64,000 nucleotides of DNA from Melioribacter sp051488685 (GTDB taxonomy: Bacteria > Bacteroidota > Ignavibacteria > Ignavibacteriales > Melioribacteraceae), in the NCBI RefSeq assembly GCF_051488685.1, contig NZ_JBPSEH010000006.1:62001-126000 (forward strand), in the 5' to 3' direction. Below are positions 1 to 9,700 of the stretch, piece by piece (the first letter of the stretch is position 1; every line of letters begins with the position of its first letter). Below the pieces are notes generated by a model. It was not told the origin of the DNA, did not search any database, and worked only from the letters and a program-made list of their open reading frames with translations. A program made the position numbers and the translations under genes.

Positions 1-332
1 AGGAATTACTGCCCGATTATTTGAAACTTTTCATGGTTTACGACGGCGATAACCCAATCGGTGGATCGTTGATGTTTTATCCCAACAAAAATGTGGCTCT
101 CTGTTTTTACAATATGTTGAAATATGAATACGCACACTTAAAACCAATACAGAGAGTTATGTATGAAGTGGTTAAAGATGCTACCGAAAGAGGATTTAAA
201 TATGTCGACATCGGCGTTTCGCAGGATACAAAGGCAGACAATCCAATGACACCCAGCATGAGTTTGATTGAATTCAAAGAAAAGTTCGATGCCAAAGCCA
301 TTATGCGCAACACTCTCTACATTAAGCTCTAA
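1..332 (+). CDS. FemAB/GNAT-like acyltransferase, C-terminal part
   Basis: The reading frame is open from the left edge (first complete codon at position 3) to the stop at 330-332, so only about 109 C-terminal residues are visible. A TTG at position 21 lies in frame but the frame runs through it, so I treat it as internal. The fragment resembles the second acyl-CoA N-acyltransferase fold of FemAB/BioF2-like proteins: a strand ending in GGSLMFY, a helix beginning with RVMYEVVKDA, a strand FKYVDIGVS, and the closing LIEFKEKFDA, which resembles the xxFKxxFG motif typical of the family. These enzymes transfer acyl or aminoacyl groups to cell-wall or capsule precursors. The gene ends 5 bases before a GT4 glycosyltransferase, which suggests a shared operon for envelope glycan synthesis. 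The exact substrate cannot be told. Confidence 0.6.
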   Translation, partial: ELLPDYLKLFMVYDGDNPIGGSLMFYPNKNVALCFYNMLKYEYAHLKPIQRVMYEVVKDATERGFKYVDIGVSQDTKADNPMTPSMSLIEFKEKFDAKAIMRNTLYIKL

Positions 333-337
333 ACGAC

Positions 338-1456
338 ATGAAAATATGTATTGCATTTCTGGGCAATTACAAACATGACTCGAGAATCACCAATCTCTCC
401 AGCTCACTCAGATCTGAAGGGCATCATGTCGATATTATTTCATTTGATTGGTTCGGAATTGAAAGCGATATTATCAGAAATGATGCTGTCATATTTAAAT
501 TGCACAGAGGCGAAAACCGTCTTCTCTTTTATTTCGATTTTGCAATCAAATTATTAAGCAAACTTTTTTCCACACACGCAGATATTTATTTTGCTGAAGA
601 TATTTACACGTTACCCTTTGTTTATTGGGCTGCACGTTTGAGAAACTCAAAGGTCTATTATAACAGCAGGGAACTCTATCCTTTTATTGGAGGATTGACA
701 AAACGTCCCATCCTTCAATGGATCATAAGACAAATAGAAAAATTTTTCATCAAAAAAGTTGACCTTGTACTGACCACGGGAGAACTCGATTCGGAATTCC
801 TTCATAATTATTATGGGATTTCAAATACGCTTGTAATTAGAAACATCCCTCTCTACAAAAAACCCGACAGGAAAATAGAGATTAAAAAATTATATAACAT
901 CCCTAAAGAAAACATGATTATTTTGTACCAGGGCATGCTTTTGGACGGCAGAGGACTCGGTTATTTTATAAAAGAGCTGAGTAAACTTGATCGAGTAACA
1001 CTACTTATTCTGGGTGAGGGGGAAAAGAAAGCATATTTTAAAAGACTTGCTGAAGAATACTCCGTTGAGAATAAAATTATCTGGGGTGGTTTTATAGAAC
1101 AAACTGATTTAATTAATTACACAGCTGCAGCCGATGCTGGACTTTGTTTGATTGAGAATATTAGTATCAGCTATTATCATGCTTTGCCAAACAAATTGTT
1201 TGAATATATTATGGCAGCACTGCCAGTGATTTGCAGCAATCTACCGCAGATGAAAAAAATTGTTACTCAATATCGTGTTGGAGAAATTGTCTATATTGAG
1301 AAAGGTGAATCGGTAGCAGATATTATTTATAAATGGCTCGATAATCCGCCGCTTCTCCATGATTACAGAAAAAATTGCCTGAGGGCAGCCGAAGAATTAA
1401 ATTGGCAAAGAGAGTACGAACAAGTTCGTGGAAAGCTATTCGGTGAAGAAAAATAA
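338..1456 (+). CDS. Glycosyltransferase family 4 (GT-B fold)
   Basis: This 372-residue protein has the two Rossmann-like halves of a GT-B glycosyltransferase. The N-terminal acceptor half opens with MKICIAFLGN and a glycine/histidine-containing stretch (RSEGHHVDIISFDW). The C-terminal donor half begins near residue 190 with IILYQGMLLDGRGL and continues through LLILGEGEKKAYF, WGGFI and the ALPNKLFEYIMAALPVICSN block, where the E of FEYIMA is the usual GT4 residue binding the nucleotide-sugar ribose. It has no signal peptide and would act at the inner face of the membrane. It sits 5 bases after the acyltransferase and its end overlaps the GT9 gene, so the three are probably one operon for LPS or exopolysaccharide assembly. 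Donor and acceptor sugars are not predictable. Confidence 0.85.
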   Translation: MKICIAFLGNYKHDSRITNLSSSLRSEGHHVDIISFDWFGIESDIIRNDAVIFKLHRGENRLLFYFDFAIKLLSKLFSTHADIYFAEDIYTLPFVYWAARLRNSKVYYNSRELYPFIGGLTKRPILQWIIRQIEKFFIKKVDLVLTTGELDSEFLHNYYGISNTLVIRNIPLYKKPDRKIEIKKLYNIPKENMIILYQGMLLDGRGLGYFIKELSKLDRVTLLILGEGEKKAYFKRLAEEYSVENKIIWGGFIEQTDLINYTAAADAGLCLIENISISYYHALPNKLFEYIMAALPVICSNLPQMKKIVTQYRVGEIVYIEKGESVADIIYKWLDNPPLLHDYRKNCLRAAEELNWQREYEQVRGKLFGEEK

Positions 1457-2456
1457 AAATAAACGGATTCTTATTGTTCGACCCGATAGAATCGGTGATG
1501 TAGTATTATCGACGTCTCTGCCGCGTGAAATTAAAAAAAAATACCGGAACAGTTTTGTTGCAGTTATGATTCGGGATTATGCGAAAGATGTTTACCTGAA
1601 TAATCCCTTCGTAGATGAAATAATTACCTATAATCCAGCAAATTCATTTTTTAATACAATTAAGGAAATTAGGAGATACCGGTTTACTGACGCTCTAATG
1701 CTTTTGCCAGATGAAAGGATTAATTACTTATTATTTCTTGCAGGAATACCTTATAGAGTTGGAGTCGGGCATAAATTATTCCAGTTACTGACATTTACTC
1801 GTTTTGTAGACAGAAAAAAATATAATCCACTCAGGCACGAAGCCGACTATTCGCTTGATTTAGCACGTAAAATTGGAGTCGAAAGCACCGATTATACTCC
1901 GGAAATTTATTTAACAGAAAAAGAGCTGAAAATATCGGCGAGGAGACGTACTGAATTTTTAAATCAAAAAAAATTTTTAGTAGGGATTAACTCTACAAGT
2001 GGGGGTTCGGCACCTAATTGGCGAAGTGAGCAATATTTTAGTCTAATTGAATTATTGAGGACTAACGATGAAATAAGAGTGGTAGTAACGGATTTGAAAC
2101 CTCCTGAAATTTTATCTGGCTTTGAAGATGTAGTTTACCCGAATCTCAATAGCAGTTTGCGTAATTCAATAATCAACTTCAGTACGCTCGATTTGCTTGT
2201 GTCTGCAAGCACTGGTCCGATGCATTTATGTGCAGCATTAAAAGTAAAAACATTATCGTTATTTTGTCCCATGACTGCTTGTTCGCCTCAACTTTGGGGC
2301 CCTTTGGGAAATATTCATAAAATAATCTTGCCAGAAAAAAGTTACTGTCAGCAGCAATGCCCGGGTGATCCAAAAAAATGTGAATATAAAGATTCTGAAT
2401 TTGTGAGGCCCGAGAGGATTTACAGAGAGATAATAGAAATGCTAAATAGAGAATAA
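1443..2456 (+). CDS. Glycosyltransferase family 9 (heptosyltransferase-like)
   Basis: The protein begins KRILIVRPDRIGDVVLSTSL, the typical ADP-heptose:LPS heptosyltransferase opening in which the D of IGD is the conserved base. The C-terminal half carries a donor-site block around SASTGPMHLCAALKVKTLSLF, where the usual GGPxH-type motif is replaced by STGPMH, as in many GT9 enzymes. A Cys-rich stretch (YCQQQCPGDPKKCEY) near the end is common in this family. Two GTG starts are possible: 1428 without a clear ribosome site, and 1443 with GGAAAG seven bases upstream. I prefer 1443, giving 337 residues. Either start overlaps the preceding GT4 gene, indicating translational coupling. The likely role is addition of a core or O-chain sugar to a lipid-linked glycan at the cytoplasmic membrane. 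Confidence 0.85.
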   Translation: MKKNKNKRILIVRPDRIGDVVLSTSLPREIKKKYRNSFVAVMIRDYAKDVYLNNPFVDEIITYNPANSFFNTIKEIRRYRFTDALMLLPDERINYLLFLAGIPYRVGVGHKLFQLLTFTRFVDRKKYNPLRHEADYSLDLARKIGVESTDYTPEIYLTEKELKISARRRTEFLNQKKFLVGINSTSGGSAPNWRSEQYFSLIELLRTNDEIRVVVTDLKPPEILSGFEDVVYPNLNSSLRNSIINFSTLDLLVSASTGPMHLCAALKVKTLSLFCPMTACSPQLWGPLGNIHKIILPEKSYCQQQCPGDPKKCEYKDSEFVRPERIYREIIEMLNRE

Positions 2457-2480
2457 TTTTTTATATTTGTGCTCCAATTT

Positions 2481-2575
2481 TGCCAGGCCCTGATTGGCAG
2501 GTTAATACCCAACCCCGCCAGGTCCGGAAGGAAGCAACGGTAAGTATCTAACCTGGGTGGTCAGCGGCTTGGCTT
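2481..2575 (+). ncRNA. ffs: Small bacterial signal recognition particle RNA (4.5S type)
   Basis: The stretch contains the diagnostic SRP RNA apical loop CAGGTCCGGAAGGAAGCA at about 2518-2535, with the GGAA tetraloop and the asymmetric internal loop that bind Ffh. The ends pair: GCCAGGCC at 2482-2489 pairs with GGCTTGGC near 2566-2573 (one G-U pair), followed by CTGA with TCAG across a bulged base. AGGTTA near 2499 pairs with TAACCT near 2549. The total length of roughly 95 bases fits the short SRP RNA without an Alu domain. A run of T from 2574 immediately follows the closing stem, so the 3' arm probably acts as its own terminator. The transcript ends are estimated from pairing and may be off by several bases. 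Confidence 0.93.
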
Positions 2576-2640
2576 TTTTTATTTTAAATTTTTTGTCGAA
2601 TTTCATTTTCTTATTGTTGCTAATTAAAATAATTCTTCGT

Positions 2641-2662
2641 AATATTGAAACGGTTTAATTAT
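2641..2662. promoter_or_regulatory. Candidate LacI-family operator upstream of the GH3 gene
   Basis: The imperfect palindrome TTGAAACGGTTTAA at 2645-2658 has the central CG step and flanking AT-rich arms typical of LacI/CcpA-type operators. It lies about 125 bases before the GH3 start. Twenty of the 22 bases recur at 34090-34111 in front of the GH30 gene, while the surroundings differ. That makes a shared binding site more likely than chance. No LacI-family regulator is encoded in the window, so the binding protein is unknown. Confidence 0.45.
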
Positions 2663-2784
2663 GTTTGAAATGATAAGACTTTCTACCAAATAGGGTTATT
2701 TGTCATCGAAATAATTTGTTAGTACAACTTTTTCGTTTAGTAATCAGGTTCTAAAACACTTAATACTAATACAGGAAGTTAGGA

Positions 2785-5094
2785 ATGGAAAAGTCAGCTC
2801 ACACCGCCAAACCAGAATCTGAAGTCTTATACGACTACAAAAATCCTGAATTATCCCCAGATGAAAGAGCCGAAGATTTATTAAAGAGAATGACTCTCGA
2901 AGAAAAAGTGGCGCAGATGTTATGTATCTGGGAAGATAAAAAGACGATCCTTTTTGACCAGGAGGGTAATTTTAGCTTAGATAAGTTAAGAGAGAATCTA
3001 AAAAATGGCATAGGTCAAATTGCACGGTTGAGCGATACAGACGGGGGGCTCAACCCGTATCAAATGGTCGAATATGCAAATGCTATACAGAAATTTTTAG
3101 TAGAAGAAACACGACTGGGCATACCTGTAATATTCCACGAAGAATGTTTGCACGGACTTGCAGCAAAAGATGCCACAAGCTATCCAGTTCCAATTGGGCT
3201 TGCTGCAACTTTCAATGTTGAATTAATTGAAAAAATATTTTCTGCAATAGCAGAAGATGCTCGTACACGTGGAGCTCATCAGGCCTTAACCCCGGTTGTT
3301 GACGTTGTCAGAGATCCACGTTGGGGAAGAGTTGAAGAAACATTTGGTGAGGATACTTACCTTGTTTCACAAATGGGGATTGCTTCGGTTAAAGGTTTAC
3401 AGGGCGATGGTTCATTAAAGAATAACAATAAAGTTATTGCCACTCTCAAGCATTTTGCAGCTCATGGCCAACCGGAATCTGGTACCAACTGTGCGCCTGC
3501 AAACTTTTCCGAACGTTTTCTTAGGGATACTTTTCTTATGCCGTTTAAAGAAGCAATCAACAAAGCTGGTGTAATCAGTGTTATGGCTTCTTATAATGAA
3601 ATTGACGGTATTCCCTCACATGCAAATAAATGGTTGTTAAGGAAAGTATTACGTGACGAATGGGGATTCAAAGGATTTGTTGTATCGGATTATTATGCAA
3701 TAACCGAATTGTTTCATAGAGAAGAAACCGTTAGTCATGGTGTGGCTGCCAATAAAGTTGAAGCTGCAAAATTAGCAGTTGAAGCTGGGGTAAATATCGA
3801 GTTTCCAAATCCAGATTGCTATCCAAATTTAACGGAGATGGTGAACAAAGGATTAGTGTATGAATCGGACATCGACGCGCTGGTTTTACCGATGCTCAAG
3901 TATAAATTTAAGCTGGGCTTGTTTGATAATCCATACATTGAAGTTGAACCAGGTCAATTTGAAAAAAAACTGGAAGCCGACAGAGAACTTGCTTTGCAAG
4001 CTGCAAGAGAGACAATTACTCTTCTAAAAAATGAAGGTAATCTTCTTCCTTTAAGGAATTTCAAAAAAATAGCTGTTATTGGTCCAAATGCCGATAGAAT
4101 GCTTTTGGGGGGATATCATGGTACTCCGAAATATTATACTTCGGTTTATCAGGGTATCAAAGAAAAAGTCGGCAACAAAGGGGAAGTCTTTTACAGCGAA
4201 GGTTGCAAAATTACGGTCGGTGGATCATGGAACGAAGACGAGGTATTATTGCCAGATCCGGCTGAAAATGAACAGTTAATTAATCAGGCGGTTGCCGTTG
4301 CTCAAAAATCCGATGTCGCTGTGCTGGTTCTGGGGGGAAACGAACAGACATCACGCGAAGCATGGAATAAAAATCATCTTGGCGACCGCCCTTCGCTTGA
4401 ACTGGTTGGCAGCCAAAATAAATTGGTTGAAGAAATTTTGAAAACCGGTAAGCCTGTTGTCGTACTCCTCTTTAATGGCAGACCGAATTCGATCGGATTT
4501 ATCAAGGATAATGTCCCTGCAATCCTGGAATGCTGGTATCTTGGACAGGAGACCGGCAATGCCGTGGCTGATGTATTGTTCGGAGAGTATAATCCAAGTG
4601 GTAAATTACCAGTTTCAATTCCGAGATCTGCTGGTCATATTCCAGCACATTATAGTCATAAGCCTTCGGCAAGAAGAGGTTACCTTTTCGACGATGTTTC
4701 TCCACTCTTTGCATTCGGTTACGGCTTGAGTTATACAAAATTTAGTTTCGCTAACCTGAAACTGAGCAAAGATGTTATATCAGCTGATGAAAAAGTAAAC
4801 GTGTCAGTTGATGTTAAGAATGAAGGACAATTACCAGGAGAAGAAGTAGTTCAACTTTATATAAGAGATAAAGTCAGCTCCGTTACCCGACCTGTAAAAG
4901 AATTAAAAGGATTCAAAAAAATTAAACTCGACCCTGGTCATACTACTACTGTAATATTTGAATTATTACCTGAAAATCTGGCGTTTACAAATGTTGATAT
5001 GAAATTTGTAGTTGAGCCCGGAGAATTCGAAATAATGGTAGGCAATTCTTCGCGTAACGAAGATTTAATAAAAACAATTTTAACGGTCAAATGA
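2785..5094 (+). CDS. Glycoside hydrolase family 3, cytoplasmic beta-xylosidase/beta-glucosidase
   Basis: This 769-residue GH3 enzyme has the full N-terminal TIM-barrel, alpha/beta sandwich and C-terminal fibronectin-III-like domain (about residues 670-760, with EEVVQLYIRD). The nucleophile is Asp302 in FVVSDYYAI; other family blocks are KHFAAHGQPESGTN, DVVRDPRWGRVEETFGED and GYGLSYTKF. There is no signal peptide: the protein starts with charged residues (MEKSAHTAKPE) after the ribosome site AGGAAG. It would therefore cleave imported oligosaccharides in the cytoplasm, unlike the secreted GH3 at 21276. The next gene is a GPH-type sugar symporter, which fits import followed by hydrolysis. The overall block pattern is close to bacterial beta-xylosidases, and with the surrounding xylan genes I favour xylooligosaccharides over cello-oligosaccharides. 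A LacI-type site lies upstream. Confidence 0.92.
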   Translation: MEKSAHTAKPESEVLYDYKNPELSPDERAEDLLKRMTLEEKVAQMLCIWEDKKTILFDQEGNFSLDKLRENLKNGIGQIARLSDTDGGLNPYQMVEYANAIQKFLVEETRLGIPVIFHEECLHGLAAKDATSYPVPIGLAATFNVELIEKIFSAIAEDARTRGAHQALTPVVDVVRDPRWGRVEETFGEDTYLVSQMGIASVKGLQGDGSLKNNNKVIATLKHFAAHGQPESGTNCAPANFSERFLRDTFLMPFKEAINKAGVISVMASYNEIDGIPSHANKWLLRKVLRDEWGFKGFVVSDYYAITELFHREETVSHGVAANKVEAAKLAVEAGVNIEFPNPDCYPNLTEMVNKGLVYESDIDALVLPMLKYKFKLGLFDNPYIEVEPGQFEKKLEADRELALQAARETITLLKNEGNLLPLRNFKKIAVIGPNADRMLLGGYHGTPKYYTSVYQGIKEKVGNKGEVFYSEGCKITVGGSWNEDEVLLPDPAENEQLINQAVAVAQKSDVAVLVLGGNEQTSREAWNKNHLGDRPSLELVGSQNKLVEEILKTGKPVVVLLFNGRPNSIGFIKDNVPAILECWYLGQETGNAVADVLFGEYNPSGKLPVSIPRSAGHIPAHYSHKPSARRGYLFDDVSPLFAFGYGLSYTKFSFANLKLSKDVISADEKVNVSVDVKNEGQLPGEEVVQLYIRDKVSSVTRPVKELKGFKKIKLDPGHTTTVIFELLPENLAFTNVDMKFVVEPGEFEIMVGNSSRNEDLIKTILTVK

Positions 5095-5185
5095 AAATAA
5101 AAAGAGTTTTGTCCTAAACTTTAGCCGGTTTATTTCGGTAAAGTGATTGGACGCAGAGTATGACAATAAATACTATATTATATAA

Positions 5186-5242
5186 CTGTTGTGGGGGGAC
5201 ATACAACAGGGAGGAAAATTGTCGCATGTCTCCCAATTTTTT
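5186..5242 (+). promoter_or_regulatory. Overlapping hairpin and terminator: candidate attenuator or pseudoknot
   Basis: Two RNA stems compete or interlock in the 223-base gap between the GH3 and symporter genes. Stem 1 pairs CTGTTGT (5186-5192) with ACAACAG (5203-5209), enclosing the loop GGGGGGACAT (5193-5202). Stem 2 pairs nine bases of that loop (5194-5202) with ATGTCTCCC (5226-5234), with one G-U pair, and is followed at once by a T run (5237-5242). Stem 2 alone is a rho-independent terminator. Both together form an H-type pseudoknot. It may simply end the GH3 transcript, or it may control read-through into the symporter, which starts 76 bases later. I do not recognise a known riboswitch class here. 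Confidence 0.4.
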
Positions 5243-5317
5243 AAATATGACCATCTTAGAACTTAATCCAATCCAGAATAATATTCTTTCCTTAATAAAA
5301 TCACTTAAGAGGTAGCT

Positions 5318-6724
5318 GTGGAAAACAATAAGAAATATTTGTCTCTAAAGGAAAAAATTGGTTATAGTCTCGGAGATACCGCTTCCAACCTCTATTTCCA
5401 GACTTTTATGTTGTTTTTGATGTATTTCTATACTGACGTATATGGATTACCTGCCGCTACTGTGGGCACAATATTTTTAATTACGCGAATTTGGGATACA
5501 ATTAATGATCCGATTATGGGTACTATAGCAGACCGTACGAATACGCGCTGGGGCAAGTTCAGACCTTATCTAATTTGGGCTTCAATTCCTTTTGGAATTT
5601 TAGGTGTACTTACATTTACAACTCCAAATTTTGATCCTACTGGAAAACTCGTTTATGCTTTTGTTACTTATAACCTGTTGATGATGGCATATACGGCGGT
5701 CAATGTTCCATATTCGGCGTTAATGGCAGTCATAACTCCAAATTCGATGGAAAGAACCGAGCTATCGTCTTTCCGATTTGTCGCTGCTTTCGTCGGAGGA
5801 CTTATTGTACAGGCTTCTGTTCTTGCCCTCGTCAAATACTTTGGTGGCAATAACGAAGCTTTAGGTTGGCAATGGACAATGGGAGTGCTTTCTATCCTTG
5901 CCATTTTGTTATTCTTTACTACTTTCATTACTACAAAAGAACGCGTTTACCCACCGAAAGAACAAAAGAGTGATTTCAAACAGGATTTAAAGGATCTGAT
6001 TTCTAACAGGCCATGGTTATTGATAGCAGGCGCCACAGTTTTCCAATTGATTTTTATTGTCGTCAGAAATTCTACCATTATGTACTACTTCAAATATTAT
6101 ATTCTCGACCGGAAGCTAAATTTACTTGGTACTACTTATGAACTTTCTTACGAATTATTATCGTCATCGTTTATGCTTTCAGGTACAATTGTAACGATTA
6201 TTGGCGCAATATTGACGAAATGGTTTGCCAAAAAATTCGACAAGAAAAATACCTATACATTTTTCCTTTTAGGCAGTGCAATTTTCAGCGCCGCAATATT
6301 TCTGGTTCCACCAGATGCAATTATATTGCTCTTTCTGCTGAACTTGATCTTATCGTTTTTCTTCGGTCCGGTGTCTGTACTTCAATGGGCGCTTTATACA
6401 GACACTGCTGATTATTCTGAATGGAAAAATAAACGAAGAGCCACTGGATTAATAATGGCAGCTTCCCTTTTTTCGTTGAAGCTTGGATTAACTCTGGGAG
6501 GAGCAATTGTAGGATGGCTACTTGCATATTACGGATTTGTAGCAAATCAGGTACAAACAGCCGAGACAATTACAGGAATTAAACTGTTAATGACAGTCTA
6601 TCCTGCAATTGCGGGCGTAATTGGAAGTTTACTGATGATTAAATATCCTCTGAATAATAAAATGATGTCTGAAATAGAAGTGGAATTAGAGGGCAGACGT
6701 TCTAATGAATTGGCAACTAATTAA
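5318..6724 (+). CDS. GPH-family sugar:cation symporter (MFS)
   Basis: This 468-residue polytopic membrane protein appears to have about twelve hydrophobic segments and belongs to the glycoside-pentoside-hexuronide:cation symporter family (MelB/XynP/UidB type). Family features are the opening LKEKIGYSLGDTASNLYFQT, the cytoplasmic-loop motif DPIMGTIADRTNTRWGKFRPYLIW, and DYSEWKNKRRATGL in the second half. It would move short oligosaccharides or glycosides from periplasm to cytoplasm with Na+ or H+. The start is a GTG with AAGAGG upstream. The preceding gene encodes a signal-less GH3, so the pair probably imports and cleaves xylooligosaccharides or related glycosides. The closest functional analogues by context are the xyloside transporters XynP and XylP, but the substrate is inferred. 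It ends 23 bases before the TonB receptor start. Confidence 0.9.
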   Translation: MENNKKYLSLKEKIGYSLGDTASNLYFQTFMLFLMYFYTDVYGLPAATVGTIFLITRIWDTINDPIMGTIADRTNTRWGKFRPYLIWASIPFGILGVLTFTTPNFDPTGKLVYAFVTYNLLMMAYTAVNVPYSALMAVITPNSMERTELSSFRFVAAFVGGLIVQASVLALVKYFGGNNEALGWQWTMGVLSILAILLFFTTFITTKERVYPPKEQKSDFKQDLKDLISNRPWLLIAGATVFQLIFIVVRNSTIMYYFKYYILDRKLNLLGTTYELSYELLSSSFMLSGTIVTIIGAILTKWFAKKFDKKNTYTFFLLGSAIFSAAIFLVPPDAIILLFLLNLILSFFFGPVSVLQWALYTDTADYSEWKNKRRATGLIMAASLFSLKLGLTLGGAIVGWLLAYYGFVANQVQTAETITGIKLLMTVYPAIAGVIGSLLMIKYPLNNKMMSEIEVELEGRRSNELATN

Positions 6725-6747
6725 TTAAATAAATATTGGAGGCGGGT

Positions 6748-9700
6748 ATGACTCTCGATATACCAATTAAAAAGATTTTTATAACTCTGGTTCTACTCAT
6801 CTTTACAATTAGTATTCCTCTCAATGCCCAGGGAAAAGGTAGTTTGAGAGGCACGGTTTACGATAAAGAAACAAATGAAACTTTACCTGGTGCAAATGTC
6901 CTCGTTAAAGGGACAACTCTGGGCGCTGCTTGCAATTTGGACGGAGAATACCTAATAAGAAATATTCCCGCGGGTCGTCATACAATTATTGTCAGTTATA
7001 TAGGATACGAACCCGATAGTGTTGTTGTAGATATTCCCGTTGGCAAGACTCTTGCGCAAAATTTTTATCTCGAAATAACTGCTATCGAAGGGCAGGACAT
7101 AATTATTACTGCTCAGGCACAGGGACAATTAGAAGCTATCAACCAGCAATTAACTTCTGATAAAATTGCAAATATTGTCTCAGAAGCAAGGATTCAGGAA
7201 TTGCCCGACTTTAATGCTGCAGCTGCACTCAGTCGACTCCCTGGTATCTCAACTCAAAAAAGCTCGGGTGAGGATAGCAAAATAGTTATTCGTGGACTTT
7301 CACCGAAGTACAACTCGATAGAAGTGGAAGGTGTGAAATTATCTGCCACAGGTAGTTCGTCAATCGGTATCACATCAGATCCATACGTAGCAACGGGCGG
7401 ATTAAACAACGACCGCAGCGTTGACCTGACTATGATTTCACCTTATATGATCAGAATGATTGCAGTTTATAAATCTTTAACACCCGATATGAATGCTAAT
7501 TCAATCGGTGGTACTGTCAATATGGAATTGAGAGAGGCACCGGCCGGTTTGCATTGGAATTTACTTTATCAGCAGGGCTATACTGCAAAAAGTAATACGT
7601 ATGGAAATTTCCGCGCTGTAGCATCGGCAAGCAATCGATTCTTCAACGACAAGCTTGGAGTTTATGCATTGGTTAACGCAGAATCCTATGATCGGGATGC
7701 TGACAATATGGATGCTGGTTACGCACTTGCCGCCGAAGAAGTTCAAATTGACCCAACTACAGGCTATCGTCCCGTAAAAGTTACTTCAGTTACATTTAAC
7801 CGTCATATTGAAACGAGAAAACGTTTTGGAGCTAATTTAATAATGGATTATACCCTGCCAGGTGGATCGATAAAATTTGTTAATATGTTTGCTCGCTTAA
7901 ATTCAGATTATACCGACAACAGGCAAACAATTAATTACGACAATGGCAGAATGGAATGGCAGTTAAGATTAGGCGACAATACTGTCGACCAGCGCATGCA
8001 CTCTATCAAACTCGATTACGATTTCGGCTTTATGACAGCTGATCTATCAGCCAATTATACTTCGGCAAACAATGTGTTAGATAAATCTCCTGTAATCAAT
8101 TTTAACCAGACCGATGCGCTTCAAGGAGGTATTAAAAGGGACAATGTAAAACCAGAAGACTTGACATACTTGCTTACAGCTTACAAGGGTTCAGATGAAG
8201 TTGTATTGAGAAGTGCAAATCTTTTCAGTAATAATTATCTTGAAGAAAAATTCTCGTATAAAGCCGATTTTGAAATTCCATTTAGTTTTGGAAAATCACT
8301 CAGCGGTTTCTTTAAGTTTGGTGGACAGATTAACAATCAATACAACCGTACAGATCAGGAAGCACCTTACCTTGGATTCAATGGCAGCGCAAATTCTACT
8401 GACAATGATATCCAGTCAAAATTAATGCGAACCATTAAAGACCAATTCGGCATTTCAACTAACGACAGAGGTGAACTGGTTGGTACTTCGTTTATAAATA
8501 ATGACAGCAAACTTTATGATCCTTTCCTCGACAATAAATATGGTTCCATCTACTATGTAGCAAATCCAGGCATACTCATCGATATTTTGAATTATATTAT
8601 TGGCAATCCTCAATTCGATGCTTCAAATAAGGAGTACAGCACTGGTGCACAAGGTGGATGGTATGATGGACCATTCCAGCAGCTTACGAACGATTACAGA
8701 TATAATGAAGATTATTATGCAACATACGGTATGTTTAAAGTTAATTTCTGGAAATTTATGGTTATCGCAGGTGCCCGTTATGAAAAAGTTAACACCAAAT
8801 ATTTTGCTTACAATGCAAGAGACGTACGCAATGCTCAGGCGCAGATTATGTATGATACAACAGACCACAAATCAAATGAATTTTTACTACCGATGGGACA
8901 AATTAAATTCTCGCCCACAAAATGGCTCGACATTCGATACGCATATACTCAAACATTATCGAGACCGGATTATCATTTAATTAGTCCTAAATTTACAATT
9001 ACACAAAATAATACTATCTATACAGGAAATCCTGAACTCAAGCCTGCACAGGCTTATAATCATGATCTCAGTTTTACTTTCCATGCAAATGAAATTGGTC
9101 TTTTATCAATTGGAGCTTTTTATAAAACAATTGAAAACTTCGTTTATAACGCAAGTTATCAGCTCGATGCTGCCGAAGGAGCTGGCATCGACTCTTTACC
9201 ACGTTATCAAATTGTACGAGATGGAGCTTATGTAGTTACACCTGTAGTTAATCCTACTACGGGGAAATCGAATGCGACAGTTTTCAGACCATTGAATAAT
9301 CCCTTTGATGCTACTGTTAAAGGACTTGAATTCGATTTACAGCATAATTTCTGGTACCTTCCTTCGCCATTTAACAATATTGTATTTGGTATTAATTATG
9401 CTCGCATATCGTCTGAAACCCGCTATCCGTTCTTTGATGTGAAAGTTAAGGTTGTGGGAAGAGAGAGAATTCCTGTATTGGTTGATAGTTCATCGACAGG
9501 AAGATTACTGGATCAACCTAATCATGTTTTGAATGCTTATATTGGTTATGACTACAAAGATTTTTCAATCCGACTTTCATTTGTATACCAGGATCAAATT
9601 GCAACTGGTAACGGTGGAAGATATCCAGAAAACGATTCTTATTCTGACGATTATTTCAGGGTCGATTTGTCTGCACGACAAAAACTTCCATTCTTCAATT

